DNA of 64,000 nt from IMG/VR virus record IMGVR_UViG_3300044977_000123, positions 59,223-123,222 of that record; one strand, given 5' to 3'. Of the stretch, positions 15,685 through 24,773 are shown in pieces; the first letter of the stretch is position 1, and every line of letters begins with the position of its first letter. A program made the position numbers and the translations under genes. This DNA comes from a virus. Under the pieces are notes generated by a model. That model was given only the letters and a program-made list of their open reading frames with translations, was not told the origin of the DNA and made no database searches.

Positions 15685-18366
15685 GTGTCCCGTCGCAGCA
15701 ACCGCAACCGCCGCCCGGCCCAGATCGAGAAGGCCCAGGTTCCCGGCGTCGGGCCCGGCGCGACGGTCTACACCGCAGCCCAGGTCCAGGCCCTCCTCCA
15801 GAGTGCATCGCTCGGAGGCCAGGTTGCGGGCGGCTTCAACCCCCTCCCCCGGCTCGACCCGCAGGTCGCGTTCGGCCCCGGCCTGCCGCTCATCCCCGCG
15901 CAGATCGACCCGGTCCGCCGCGACACCGGGCGCCCCGAGCCCCGCTTCAACGAGTACCCGGTCAGCTCGAACCTGCCTGGCGTCACCGACAGGCTGATCC
16001 CCTGGAAGGTGCTGCGCGACGCCGCAGCAGCCGGCGGGATCCCGCGCCGCTGCATCCAGATCCGCAAGGACGAGATCGCCACCCTCAACTGGGCGATCTC
16101 CATCACCAAGCAGGCCGTCGCGAAGGCCGAGGGCGAGAACCCCGGCATGGCCCGCGCTGACGTCGAGTCCGATCTGCGTAAGCGGCTCGGCCCGGAGATC
16201 GCCCGCTGCTCCGCCTTCTGGGAGCGCCCGGATCCGGGTCAGGACGAGGACTGGACCGACTGGGCCGGGAAGCTCCTCGAAGAGCATTTCGTGCTCGACG
16301 CGATCGCGATCTATCCGCGTCGGACGTACGGCGGCGACGTGTTCGCCATGGAGATCATCTCCGGGGACACCATCAAGCCCCTCCGGGACTACCGGGGCGG
16401 CAAGCCGCTACCGCCGAACCCGTCGTACCAGCAGGTGCTGTGGGGATTCCCGCGCGGCGAGTACGTCGCCGACGTGGACGAGAACGGCGACGTCCTCAAC
16501 CCGTACGGGCCCGACACCCTTATCTACAAAAGGCGCAATGTCAGGGCAGAGACGCCCTACGGCTACTCGGCCGTGGAGATGTGCCTCGAAGACCTCGACG
16601 TATGGCTGCGGCGCCGGTCGTGGATCCGCGCCGAGTACACCGAGGGCGCAATCCCGACAGGCGTGCTGCGGAACACTGCGGCGAACTCTTGGACCCCGGC
16701 GCAGGTGCTGGAGTACGAGACCGCACTGAACGACGCCTGGTCGGGCCAGACTCTGGAGCGCCACCGTCTGCGGATCCTGCCACCCGGCTTCGAACTGGAG
16801 TCGATGACCGACGTCGCGGAGAGGTACAAGCCCGAGTACGACTTGTTCCTACTCAAGCAGCTGGCGAACCACTTCGCGACGACCATCGCCGAGCTCAACT
16901 TCACCGACGGCGGCGGCCTGGGATCATCCGGCTACCACGAGGGCCAGGCGGACATCAAGGACCGCTCAGCCACAATGCCGACGTACCGGTGGCTGCAGGG
17001 CCTCATCACCGGGATCTCCCGGCGGCACCTGCGGATGCCCCAAGAGCTCGAATTCCGGATTCTCGGCCTGGAAAACGAAGACGAGGCCGCGGCCGACCAG
17101 GTCGCCCAGAACCGGCTCCAGTTCGGGCGCATGACGCTGAACGAGGACCGTGACCGGCTCGGCCTGCCGCGCTACCCGTTCGCGGAAGCCGACATGCCGA
17201 TGCTCATGACGACCCGAGGCGTGGTCTACCTGGAGGGGTCATCCGCGCTCGCCCCGCCCGGGGAGATCATCGAACCGGCCAAGGCGCCTGCGCAGGACAG
17301 CAACGGCGACCCGGGTGACCAGTCCGACGACGACAGTGATGATGCGGGCCCGAGTGAGCCGGACGCCCCGAGCGACGCGGTCAAGGCCGAGCTTGCGGCG
17401 TTCGCCCGCTGGTCCCGGCGCAACCCGAACCCGCGCCGTCCCTTCGAGGCGACCGTCCTCACGAAGGCCGATGCGCCGCATCTCGCCGACGACCCCAGGA
17501 TTCTGCTGAAGGCGGCGGTGCGCCCAAAAGGCGCGGACCGGCCCTGGCCGGGCTGGGACCGTGACCTGACGACCGCACAGAAGTGGGTGCCGCGCATCAC
17601 CCGCGCCATGACCAGTGGCGTGGATGTCCGGGCGCTCGCCGAGCGGTTCCTTGCCGAGCAGATCGGCAAGGCCGACGAGGCGACCGCAGCAGTGGCGTGG
17701 ACGACGCCGGACGATGACCACGGCCAGGACGAGTGGGCGGTCGCTGCGGCGCTGGCATTCCTGCACCGCGAGCACGTCGACCTCGTTCCGAAGCTCGCGT
17801 TCCTTCGGCTGGTGTGGATCGAAGGCTGGCTGATCGGCCACACCTCCGCGCAGGCCGTCCTCGATGGCGGCGACGTGGACGAGTGGGGCTGGGCCGAGGG
17901 TGACGCCGAGGCCGCTGAACGGCTGGTCCCAGTGGCTTCCCGGTCGGCGCTCGACGCATTCCTCGCCGCAGCAACGGCCTGGGTCGCGTCGATCGCCGCC
18001 AGCCGCCTCAACGCCCTCGCGACCGCCCTCGCCAAGGGCGGCGCGGCCGGGGACACGGCGGCTCGGCTCGCCGCACGGCTCAAGTCGGTCCTGGCCGACA
18101 GTGCCTGGGCCAGCTTGGTCGCACTGACCGAACTCGTCCGCGCCGCGGCGGCCGGCGCGACAGCCGCCTACCAGCAGGCCGGGGCTCAGCAGCTGTGGTG
18201 GTGCAGCGAAGACGACGACCGGGTCTGCCAGACCTGCCTCGACAACGAGAATTATGGGCCCGTCCCGATCGACGAGACGTGGCCCGACGGCTCCGACTCG
18301 CCCCCGGCGCACGCGCGCTGCCGCTGCTGGATCTACGCCGAAGCGGCGCCCGCCAATCAGAACTGA
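15685..18366 (+). CDS. Portal protein fused to MuF-type head protein
   Basis: 893 aa from GTG 15685 after ACGGGGGTG. Residues about 80-540 are portal-like (VSSNLPGVTDRLIPWKVLRD, SGDTIKPLRDYRGGK, LNFTDGGGLGSSGYHEGQ), forming the head vertex through which DNA passes. After an acidic linker near 545-575, the C-terminus is helical and closes with DDDRVCQTCLDNENYGPV and PPAHARCRCWIY, the signature end of MuF head-morphogenesis proteins. Portal and MuF are usually separate adjacent genes. Here the frame runs through without interruption. Confidence 0.85.
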   Translation: MSRRSNRNRRPAQIEKAQVPGVGPGATVYTAAQVQALLQSASLGGQVAGGFNPLPRLDPQVAFGPGLPLIPAQIDPVRRDTGRPEPRFNEYPVSSNLPGVTDRLIPWKVLRDAAAAGGIPRRCIQIRKDEIATLNWAISITKQAVAKAEGENPGMARADVESDLRKRLGPEIARCSAFWERPDPGQDEDWTDWAGKLLEEHFVLDAIAIYPRRTYGGDVFAMEIISGDTIKPLRDYRGGKPLPPNPSYQQVLWGFPRGEYVADVDENGDVLNPYGPDTLIYKRRNVRAETPYGYSAVEMCLEDLDVWLRRRSWIRAEYTEGAIPTGVLRNTAANSWTPAQVLEYETALNDAWSGQTLERHRLRILPPGFELESMTDVAERYKPEYDLFLLKQLANHFATTIAELNFTDGGGLGSSGYHEGQADIKDRSATMPTYRWLQGLITGISRRHLRMPQELEFRILGLENEDEAAADQVAQNRLQFGRMTLNEDRDRLGLPRYPFAEADMPMLMTTRGVVYLEGSSALAPPGEIIEPAKAPAQDSNGDPGDQSDDDSDDAGPSEPDAPSDAVKAELAAFARWSRRNPNPRRPFEATVLTKADAPHLADDPRILLKAAVRPKGADRPWPGWDRDLTTAQKWVPRITRAMTSGVDVRALAERFLAEQIGKADEATAAVAWTTPDDDHGQDEWAVAAALAFLHREHVDLVPKLAFLRLVWIEGWLIGHTSAQAVLDGGDVDEWGWAEGDAEAAERLVPVASRSALDAFLAAATAWVASIAASRLNALATALAKGGAAGDTAARLAARLKSVLADSAWASLVALTELVRAAAAGATAAYQQAGAQQLWWCSEDDDRVCQTCLDNENYGPVPIDETWPDGSDSPPAHARCRCWIYAEAAPANQN

Positions 18367-18372
18367 CCACGA

Positions 18373-18401
18373 AGGGCTGTCCCGCCGGGGCGGCCCTTTC
18401 G
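18373..18401 (+). terminator. Hairpin between portal and protease genes
   Basis: AGGGCTGTCCC (18373-18383) pairs with GGGGCGGCCCT (18387-18397, two G-T pairs) and is followed by TTCGCATG. Likely a weak or processing terminator within the late operon. Confidence 0.5.
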
Positions 18402-18429
18402 CATGCCCAGGAGAGGAGGGGCTCAGCCG

Positions 18430-20373
18430 ATGTCGGACCTCACGTACTCCTGGGCACCGATCACCAAGTCAGAGAAGCAGGACGACGGGACACTGCTGGT
18501 CTACGGACCCGCCGCGTCCTCCGCCCTCGACCGCGATCAACAGCGCCTCGATGCGGCGTGGCTGGACGAAGCCATGCCCCGCTGGATGGCGGACGACGGT
18601 GGCGCAGGCGGGGCGATCCGGGAGCAGCACGACAGCAAAAGGGCCGTCGGGATCGGCGTGGGCCTATCCAAGGCCGCCGACGGCTCGCACATGCTTACCG
18701 CCCGGATCGTCGACCCGATCGCCGTAAAGAAGATCGAGTACGGGGTCCTCAAGGGCTTCTCCGTCGGGATCAAGAACCCGCGTGTGGTCATGGGCAAGGC
18801 GGATGCGCCAAACGGGCTGGTCACGGCTGGTGATGTCGTCGAAGTCTCCGTCTGCGACAGGCCCGCTAACCCGGAATGCCTGTTTCAGATGGCTAAGTCT
18901 GATTCATTCGGTTCGCTCGAACTGGTCGAGGACCCGCAGGTCGTCGAGAAGGCCGATGACACCTTCGGCCTCCTGCCCGAGCTTTACGACCGCCTCGCCG
19001 CCCCGGTGAAGGATGCCCTCGCCGCGCTCGCTGCGGGTGGCGCGCAGGTCGAGGCCGAGGTCGCCAAGTCGGACAACGCCGACGACTCCCCAACTCCCGT
19101 GGTGGTGAACGTGATCGTGAAGACCGCAGATCCCGACGTCGCCAAGGGCTACAACACCGCAGAACGCAAGCGCATGGCGGACACAGGCCAGGCCATGTCC
19201 GACGGCAGCTTCCCGATCAAGACCAAGGCGGACCTGCGCCGGGCCATCAAGGCCGTCGGCCGGGGTGGCTCTGACCACGACGAGATCCGCGCCCACATCG
19301 CAAAGCGGGCTGCGGCCCTCGGATTGGAGGCCATGGTGCCCGACAACTGGAACGCCGACGGGTCGCTCAAGGACGCCCAGAAGGCGGACGCGGCGACGAT
19401 CGAGAAGGCCGAGCAGGTGCTGCGCGAGACGCGGACCCTCGCGCCCGAACTCGCCAAGGCCGACGACGACGCCTCGGACGTCAACGAGACCGGCAACGAG
19501 GGCTCGGACATCGACGGAGCGCAGGCCGCGATCGCCGCGATCGCCACGCTCATCATCGCCGAGGCCGAGTCTCTCGCCGCAGGGAACCTCAACGAGGCGT
19601 GCGACATCAGCATCCTGGTGTCCGCCGTCGAGTCCCTGAAGTGGTTCATCGCCCGCGAGCAGGGCGAGGATCAGGGCGACGACAACCTCATGCTCGCCGA
19701 CGACGCCGAGCTGCTCAAGGCCGCCGCGCCAAAGGGCAAGAACGGCGGCAAGCTCGCCCCGCCGTTCAAGAAGAAGGACGCCGACAACGAGGACGACTCG
19801 GAAGACGACGCCGAAGACGGCGACGACACCGAGGACGACGACGCGGACGACGACGAGAAGCCGGCCGCAAAGAAGAAGGCCGCCAAGGCTGACGCGGGCG
19901 AGCTCCTGACGAAGGCCGACGCCGACGCCGCCATCAAGGCCGCGGTCGCGCAGGCCCTTGCCGCTGCCGCGCCCGAGACTTCTCCGGCGGAGACGCCGGA
20001 GACCGTGACCAAGGCTGATCTCGCCGAGATGGTGAAGGCCGCTGTGGCAGAGGCCACGTCCGCCGCACAGGAGCGCACCGATGCGCTCGCGGCCGACCTG
20101 GCAAAGGCCGAGGAGCGACTGAGCACCCAGGCGGACGAACTGGTCAAGACCGCGGGCGCTGTTCAGGCCCTGCGTGACACCCCGCTGCCCGGCGGCCCCG
20201 TGCTGACGCGCACCAGCGCGCAGGCGACGGCAGCGGTGCAGACCGACGCGGCGCGCATGCGCGCCCAGGCGGACGAGCTGATCGAGAAGGCCGAGCGGTT
20301 CGCCTCGAACCCGACCCTCGCGCAGGGCTACCGGGCTCGCGCCCGGGACCTGCTGGAGAAGGCCTCCGCCTGA
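18430..20373 (+). CDS. Capsid maturation protease with scaffold domain
   Basis: 647 aa. ATG 18430 is chosen because AGGAGGGG lies 8 bases upstream; ATG 18403 in frame lacks a site. Residues 1-160 match HK97-type (S78) prohead proteases: His about 67 in REQHDSKRAVGI, Ser about 111 in LKGFSVGIK, and VSVCDRPANPECLFQ. A following domain contains ADLRRAIKAVGRGGSDHDEI. A very acidic run with many Asp/Glu near residues 450-480 and a Lys/Ala coiled coil after it look like a scaffold that the protease would cut out during head maturation. Confidence 0.85.
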   Translation: MSDLTYSWAPITKSEKQDDGTLLVYGPAASSALDRDQQRLDAAWLDEAMPRWMADDGGAGGAIREQHDSKRAVGIGVGLSKAADGSHMLTARIVDPIAVKKIEYGVLKGFSVGIKNPRVVMGKADAPNGLVTAGDVVEVSVCDRPANPECLFQMAKSDSFGSLELVEDPQVVEKADDTFGLLPELYDRLAAPVKDALAALAAGGAQVEAEVAKSDNADDSPTPVVVNVIVKTADPDVAKGYNTAERKRMADTGQAMSDGSFPIKTKADLRRAIKAVGRGGSDHDEIRAHIAKRAAALGLEAMVPDNWNADGSLKDAQKADAATIEKAEQVLRETRTLAPELAKADDDASDVNETGNEGSDIDGAQAAIAAIATLIIAEAESLAAGNLNEACDISILVSAVESLKWFIAREQGEDQGDDNLMLADDAELLKAAAPKGKNGGKLAPPFKKKDADNEDDSEDDAEDGDDTEDDDADDDEKPAAKKKAAKADAGELLTKADADAAIKAAVAQALAAAAPETSPAETPETVTKADLAEMVKAAVAEATSAAQERTDALAADLAKAEERLSTQADELVKTAGAVQALRDTPLPGGPVLTRTSAQATAAVQTDAARMRAQADELIEKAERFASNPTLAQGYRARARDLLEKASA

Positions 20374-20407
20374 GAGTCGCCGCACTACCCCCCTGTCTGA
20401 CACACCC

Positions 20408-20435
20408 AGGCCTCCGGATTCCCGGGGGGCCTTTG
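20408..20435 (+). terminator. Hairpin before the major capsid gene
   Basis: AGGCCTCC (20408-20415) pairs with GGGGGCCT (20425-20432) and is followed by TTGGCATG. It separates the protease gene from the highly expressed capsid gene. Confidence 0.5.
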
Positions 20436-20455
20436 GCATGAAAAGGAGTAGAGCC

Positions 20456-22213
20456 GTGGCTCTGCCCGCAAACACCGAAGTGATGTTCGGCCGGTCCCCG
20501 CAGGCCGAGAAGCTGTCCGACGTCGAGGTCACCTACAAGTTCGACGAGCTCATGAAGACGATCGACTCGGCGCCGACGCGCCGGGTCGGCCGCGACGAGA
20601 TGGCCGGCGGCATGGGCCATGGGACTCCGCTGGCGTTCGAGCGCGGCCCGGCGAACGCGCTGGAGGCGCTGCAGAAGTCGCTCAGTCCTGCGCTGACGAA
20701 GGGCATGTCGGCGGAGTCCCTCGCGTCGATCACCAACGCCCTGCAGGAGCTGGGTGCGCAGCAGCCGGACCTGATGAAGGACCTGTCGCTGACCAATCCG
20801 ATCTCGGACGGCCTGGTCGCGTTCGACCTTGAAGCGCCCGCCAAGATCCTCGCGCCTCGCCCGACGCCGCTGCGGAACCGGCTGCCGCGCGAGAAGGGCA
20901 TCGGCACCAGCCGCCGCTTCAAGGTCATCTCCGGCTTCACCGGTTCCGGCACGGGCGGCCTGGGCAACATCCACCCTGGTATCCAGGACTCGACCCAGAA
21001 CAACTTCGCGCCGTCCGGATCGAGCAACTCGCTCTACTACGCCCGCGGCCCGAAGATCGCGTACGCCGGTTACGACACCACGCTCGCCTACTCGCAGTTC
21101 AGCATGTCCGACGAGGTCACCTGGTCCGCGCAGTACGCCGGCCAGGGCTACCAGGACATCCGGCAGCTCTCCCGCACGAGCCTGCTGTACGCGAGCATGC
21201 TGATGGAGGAGCGCATGCTCCTCATGGGCCGCGGCACCACGGGCAACGGCTACATCGGCGCCCTGGCCGCGCCGACCAGCCTGACCGGCACCGCGCAGAC
21301 CCCGGCCACCGGTCAGGTCCCGCTGACCGGCTTCACGACCGACATCTACGTCAAGGTCACCTCCGACGCCGGTGGTGGCGCGGGCACCGGCTACGGCTTC
21401 GGCGAGTCCGTTCCCACCTCCGCCGTCACGGTGGCGGTCAGCGCGGGCCAGAACGTCGTGCTCACCCTGACCGATGCGGCGCAGGCCGTCGGCTACAACG
21501 TGTACGTCTCCACCGGCGCGAGCGACCCCGGGGACGCGGCCCGCTGGTTCATGACCCACGTCCCCGGGCTGGACGCCAACGGGCAGATCGTCCTCCAGGG
21601 CGCACTGCCGACGTCCGGCAAGACCGTCCCCACTGCGGACTCCTCGGCGTACGCCGCTGGCTACGACGGCATCCTGCCGTGGGTCATGGGCCCGAACGGC
21701 GGCTACAACAAGAAGATCAACGGCCTGTTCTCGACCAGCAACCCGGGCATCGAGTACCAGACCGCACTCGCGTCGCTGTACGCCAGCGTCAAGGCCGACC
21801 CGGACCGGATCATGTTCAACGGCAGTGACAGGAAGCAGCTGTCCGACACCCTCAAGGCGGGGACGTCGAACAACTACTTCTTCCAGGTCACCCAGGACCA
21901 GCTCACCGGCGTCACCCTCGGGTCCGTGTCCGTCGCGCTGGTCAACGAGACGACCGGCAAGCGCGTGGACATGGAGGTCCACCCGTGGATGCCGCAGGGC
22001 GTCTCGCCGATCATCTCGGACACCCTGCCGATCCCGGACACCCAGGTCAGCAACATCTGGTCTGTCGTCAACGTGCAGGACTTCATGGGGATCGACTGGC
22101 CCGTGAACCAGTTCGCCTATGAGTCCAGCTCGTACTGGTTTGGTGGTTTCGTCTGCTACGCCCCCGCCTGGAACGGCTGCATCTCCGGCATCAACTACGT
22201 CGGCCAGCCGTAA
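20456..22213 (+). CDS. Major capsid protein (HK97 fold) with inserted domain
   Basis: 585 aa. GTG 20456 has AAGGAG upstream; the in-frame ATG 20438 lies within the spacer. The N-terminal 170 residues are helical and may be trimmed by the protease. The fold core reads PTPLRNRLPREKGIGTS, SYSQFSMSDEVTWSAQYAG-like and MLMEERMLLMGRGTTGNG. About 100 residues (roughly 280-400) look inserted: AVTVAVSAGQNVVLTLTDA and AVGYNVYVSTGASDPG suggest a fibronectin-type or Ig-like beta sandwich. The end, SSYWFGGFVCYAPAWNG, is capsid-like. Position after protease supports the call. Confidence 0.85.
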   Translation: MALPANTEVMFGRSPQAEKLSDVEVTYKFDELMKTIDSAPTRRVGRDEMAGGMGHGTPLAFERGPANALEALQKSLSPALTKGMSAESLASITNALQELGAQQPDLMKDLSLTNPISDGLVAFDLEAPAKILAPRPTPLRNRLPREKGIGTSRRFKVISGFTGSGTGGLGNIHPGIQDSTQNNFAPSGSSNSLYYARGPKIAYAGYDTTLAYSQFSMSDEVTWSAQYAGQGYQDIRQLSRTSLLYASMLMEERMLLMGRGTTGNGYIGALAAPTSLTGTAQTPATGQVPLTGFTTDIYVKVTSDAGGGAGTGYGFGESVPTSAVTVAVSAGQNVVLTLTDAAQAVGYNVYVSTGASDPGDAARWFMTHVPGLDANGQIVLQGALPTSGKTVPTADSSAYAAGYDGILPWVMGPNGGYNKKINGLFSTSNPGIEYQTALASLYASVKADPDRIMFNGSDRKQLSDTLKAGTSNNYFFQVTQDQLTGVTLGSVSVALVNETTGKRVDMEVHPWMPQGVSPIISDTLPIPDTQVSNIWSVVNVQDFMGIDWPVNQFAYESSSYWFGGFVCYAPAWNGCISGINYVGQP

Positions 22214-22219
22214 CCCCGT

Positions 22220-22253
22220 GGCTCCCGCGCATCGGTGACGACGCGCGGGAGCC
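22220..22253 (+). terminator. Hairpin after the major capsid gene
   Basis: GGCTCCCGCGC (22220-22230) pairs perfectly with GCGCGGGAGCC (22243-22253). A C-run rather than a T-run follows. Such GC hairpins without U-tracts are common terminators or 3'-end stabilisers in actinomycetes. Confidence 0.6.
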
Positions 22254-22286
22254 CCCCCCGCCCAACCCTCAAGGAAGGGGGCCCCA

Positions 22287-22550
22287 GTGCCCCGCATTGC
22301 CGCCCCCGACGGTGCTGTCGCCGGGATGGAGATCCGCGACCCGCGAACCGACCGGATCAAGCGCTACGACGGCCGGATCATGGACGTCGACAATCCCATG
22401 CACGTCAAGGCCCTGGTCGGCGAGGGCGCGTTCCTGGCGTCGCTGGCGGGGACGGCGCGCCGCTCGACGGGCTACCGCTGCGCCTGCGGATTCGGGTCGT
22501 ACCTGCCGACGTGCTCCCGCTGCGGCGGGACCTGCTCGAAGGAGAGCTGA
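22287..22550 (+). CDS. Small four-cysteine protein
   Basis: 87 aa from GTG 22287 with AAGGAAGGGGG upstream. Its end is CACGFGSYLPTCSRCGGTC, a compact Cys cluster that could bind zinc. The start GAVAGMEIRDPRTDRIKRYD is polar. It lies in the head-completion region. Exact role unknown. Confidence 0.6.
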   Translation: MPRIAAPDGAVAGMEIRDPRTDRIKRYDGRIMDVDNPMHVKALVGEGAFLASLAGTARRSTGYRCACGFGSYLPTCSRCGGTCSKES

Positions 22551-22882
22551 TGCCACCGCGCGCCAAGAAGGCCACCGCAGCTGCACCGACGCCAACGCCG
22601 GTCGAATCGATGCTCGTGCCTGATGAGGCCGACTCCGTCGAGCCGGCCGCCGCCGTTGAGCCCGAGCCGCAGACGGCCGAACCGCCAGTCGCCCGAGGCG
22701 CCCCGCCTGTCGAGCCCGATCCGGTGCCTTCGGTCGAGCCGGCCGAACCTGAACTCCCCGTCGCCACCTGGGAACCCGGCGAGCCGTGCCGTATCTGCTT
22801 CCCGATGGGTCCGATTCCGTCGGCGCGGGCAGTCGGCTGCGAGCACGGGACCTGGAAGCTTGTGGAGGTCACCGGTGGCTGA
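22550..22882 (+). CDS. Hypothetical Pro/Glu-rich protein
   Basis: 110 aa. ATG 22550 overlaps the previous stop by one base. Residues 1-75 are a low-complexity Pro/Glu/Ala region. The end is a small folded part with CRICFPMGPIPSARAVGCEH. Function unknown. Confidence 0.55.
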   Translation: MPPRAKKATAAAPTPTPVESMLVPDEADSVEPAAAVEPEPQTAEPPVARGAPPVEPDPVPSVEPAEPELPVATWEPGEPCRICFPMGPIPSARAVGCEHGTWKLVEVTGG

Positions 22883-23336
22883 GATCGTCCAGGGCTTCGG
22901 GCAGGCCGCTGTCACCCAGCCCACCATCAACCTGGGCCAGCCTGCTGCACAGGCTGTGGCGATCACCGACGGCGAGGGCAACCTCATGTCACTCGCCGGC
23001 AACGGCACCCTCGCCACGTCCAGCGGGTCGGGGCCGTACGAGTCACTGAACGCTGCGACGACAACGGGCGCAGGCGCGGTCTTCGATCTCGGTGTCGTGC
23101 GGTCCGTGCACACCATGCAGACCATGGTGACCGGCTCGCCGGTCAGCGTGACGGTTGTTCTGGTCGGGTCTCTGTCCGCGTCCGGTCCGTGGCTGACTCT
23201 GGCGACGTCGACCTCGACGACGGGTGACGTCCAGACCGCGAGCGGCAAGGCCGTCCGATACGTCGCCGCGAACCTCACGACTCTCACGGGCGGCACGGCA
23301 CCGACCGTCACGGCACTGATCGCCTCGGCGCAGTAG
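22875..23336 (+). CDS. Beta-rich structural protein
   Basis: 153 aa from GTG 22875, overlapping the previous gene by 8 bases, with GGAGGT upstream. Nearly free of charged residues and dominated by Ser/Thr/Val strands (VFDLGVVRSVHTMQTMV, VSVTVVLVGSLSASGP). A head decoration or head-tail protein is plausible from position. Not assigned to a family. Confidence 0.6.
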   Translation: MAEIVQGFGQAAVTQPTINLGQPAAQAVAITDGEGNLMSLAGNGTLATSSGSGPYESLNAATTTGAGAVFDLGVVRSVHTMQTMVTGSPVSVTVVLVGSLSASGPWLTLATSTSTTGDVQTASGKAVRYVAANLTTLTGGTAPTVTALIASAQ

Positions 23337-23349
23337 GGAGGCGATTGCC

Positions 23350-23529
23350 ATGCCGGTCAAGGTACGCATTCCCGGGCGCGGAGGCACCGATCAGCGTGAG
23401 GTCGAGAAGGCGGAGGACATCGCGGTCGACGAGACCGGAGCACTCGTCCTAACGGCCGGCCAGGGGCGTGATGAGGTGACGGTCGCCGTCTGGGCTCCTG
23501 GGATGTGGATCTCGGCCGAGCAGGCGTAG
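23350..23529 (+). CDS. Small hypothetical protein
   Basis: 59 aa from ATG 23350 with GGGAGG at a good spacing. It reads MPVKVRIPGRGGTDQREVEK and ends WAPGMWISAEQA. Tightly packed between two coding genes (next start two bases after its stop), which supports it as real. Function unknown. Confidence 0.55.
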   Translation: MPVKVRIPGRGGTDQREVEKAEDIAVDETGALVLTAGQGRDEVTVAVWAPGMWISAEQA

Positions 23530-23531
23530 CC

Positions 23532-23876
23532 GTGGCGAAGAAGCCGAGGAAGAAGTTCCACCTCTCCACCGCGGCCCGCAAGCGCATCGCCGCGAAGGAC
23601 AAGGCGGCGATCTCCAAGAAGCTCAAGGGCCGCCACTTCAAGGTCAGGCACTGGGCAAAGGCCAAGTCGAAGACCAAGACGAAGACCAAGGCGAAGGCGG
23701 CAAAGAAGGCGACCACAGCCCACGCCCCCAGAGCGCACCTCGGCGGCCGGCATGCGGTCGGCACACATTTCGGGCCCCGCTACCAGGCCTCTCGTGGCAC
23801 GCAGCTCGGTCCCGTCGACCAGCGCCACGCCAGCAAGCGGGGCACCCACTTCGGTCCGCGACACAAGGGGGGCTGA
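23532..23876 (+). CDS. Very basic Lys/Ala/His-rich protein
   Basis: 114 aa from GTG 23532. Lysine runs (VAKKPRKKFHLSTAARKRIA, then AKSKTKTKTKAKAAKKA) give a very basic protein, and the second half repeats GTHFGPR twice (VGTHFGPRYQ and RGTHFGPRHK). The start resembles other basic phage head proteins. It could bind DNA inside the head. That is inference from charge and position. Confidence 0.6.
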   Translation: MAKKPRKKFHLSTAARKRIAAKDKAAISKKLKGRHFKVRHWAKAKSKTKTKTKAKAAKKATTAHAPRAHLGGRHAVGTHFGPRYQASRGTQLGPVDQRHASKRGTHFGPRHKGG

Positions 23877-23879
23877 CCG

Positions 23880-24773
23880 GTGCCTGTGGCCCCGTATGTG
23901 TCCACGTCCGCTTTCCAGGCCCATCCGACCTACCTGGATCTGGACGACCTTCGGTCGGGCTCTTCTCTGCAGTCCGACCAGACGGCCGAGCTGACGAACG
24001 TCCTGCTGATGGCGACGCAGTGGTGCGACAACTATGCCGAACAGCCGCTGGCCGCGCACGTCGTCGTGCAGAACACGCGGGCCCGCACCGACCGGTACGG
24101 GAATCTGCGGCTGCACCTGGATCACTCGCCCTACCTCGGGCTCGTGCAGGTCGGCTACGGGTACACGATCGGCGCGCTGACCGTGCTGTCCGCGCCGACG
24201 GCGTGGGAGCAGGACAACAACCTGACGCTGTCACTCGGGCCGAGCAGTTCGCCCTGGTCGGGCAGTCTGCAGTTCGGGTTCCCCGGGAACGGCTCCGAAC
24301 TGTACGTGCAGGCCGTGTACACCGCTGGATGGGTCGGCACGCAGCTCGCGGCCGATGGCAGTGCTGGTGCGACGAGCCTGACGGTGGCCGATCCGACGGG
24401 CATCCTCCCCGGCGCCCAGTACCGGATCTGGGATCCGGGCTCGGAGGAGACCGTCACGGTATCGACGTCCTGGGTGCCGCCGACGATCAGTGTCCCGCCG
24501 CTCGCGCCGACGCCGACCGCCATCAGCCTCGCCTCCCCGACCCTGTTCTCGCACTCCGCGTCGCAGGACTTCTCCGGGATGCCGGCCGACCTGCGCCTAG
24601 CTGTCGTCAACTACGCCGTGAGCCAGCTCATGCGCCCCGACACGGCGGCCGAGGACTCCTATCCGGATACGAAGCTGGCGACCGGAACCCGGCAGGCCGA
24701 CAGCAGGCAGGACGGCTCGGGTCTGGTCGCCGAGGCCACACGGATCCTGGAGAAGTACCGGAGGGTTCGGTGA
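23880..24773 (+). CDS. Head-tail connector (adaptor) protein
   Basis: 297 aa from GTG 23880 after GGGGGG. The start (TSAFQAHPTYLDLDDLRSGS, LMATQWCDNYAEQPL) is helical as in gp6-like adaptors that bind under the portal. A beta-rich insert follows, with hydrophobic strands and SAGATSLTVADPTGILPG. The C-terminal helix LRLAVVNYAVSQLMRP and the terminal EATRILEKYRRVR fit a connector. Longer than simple adaptors because of the insert. Confidence 0.65.
   Translation: MPVAPYVSTSAFQAHPTYLDLDDLRSGSSLQSDQTAELTNVLLMATQWCDNYAEQPLAAHVVVQNTRARTDRYGNLRLHLDHSPYLGLVQVGYGYTIGALTVLSAPTAWEQDNNLTLSLGPSSSPWSGSLQFGFPGNGSELYVQAVYTAGWVGTQLAADGSAGATSLTVADPTGILPGAQYRIWDPGSEETVTVSTSWVPPTISVPPLAPTPTAISLASPTLFSHSASQDFSGMPADLRLAVVNYAVSQLMRPDTAAEDSYPDTKLATGTRQADSRQDGSGLVAEATRILEKYRRVR

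Noticed and set aside
20144-22360. 738-codon minus-strand open frame opposite protease and capsid genes
   Set aside because: Composition is Arg/Gly/Val shadow typical of high-GC antisense frames; the opposite strand holds recognisable head genes.
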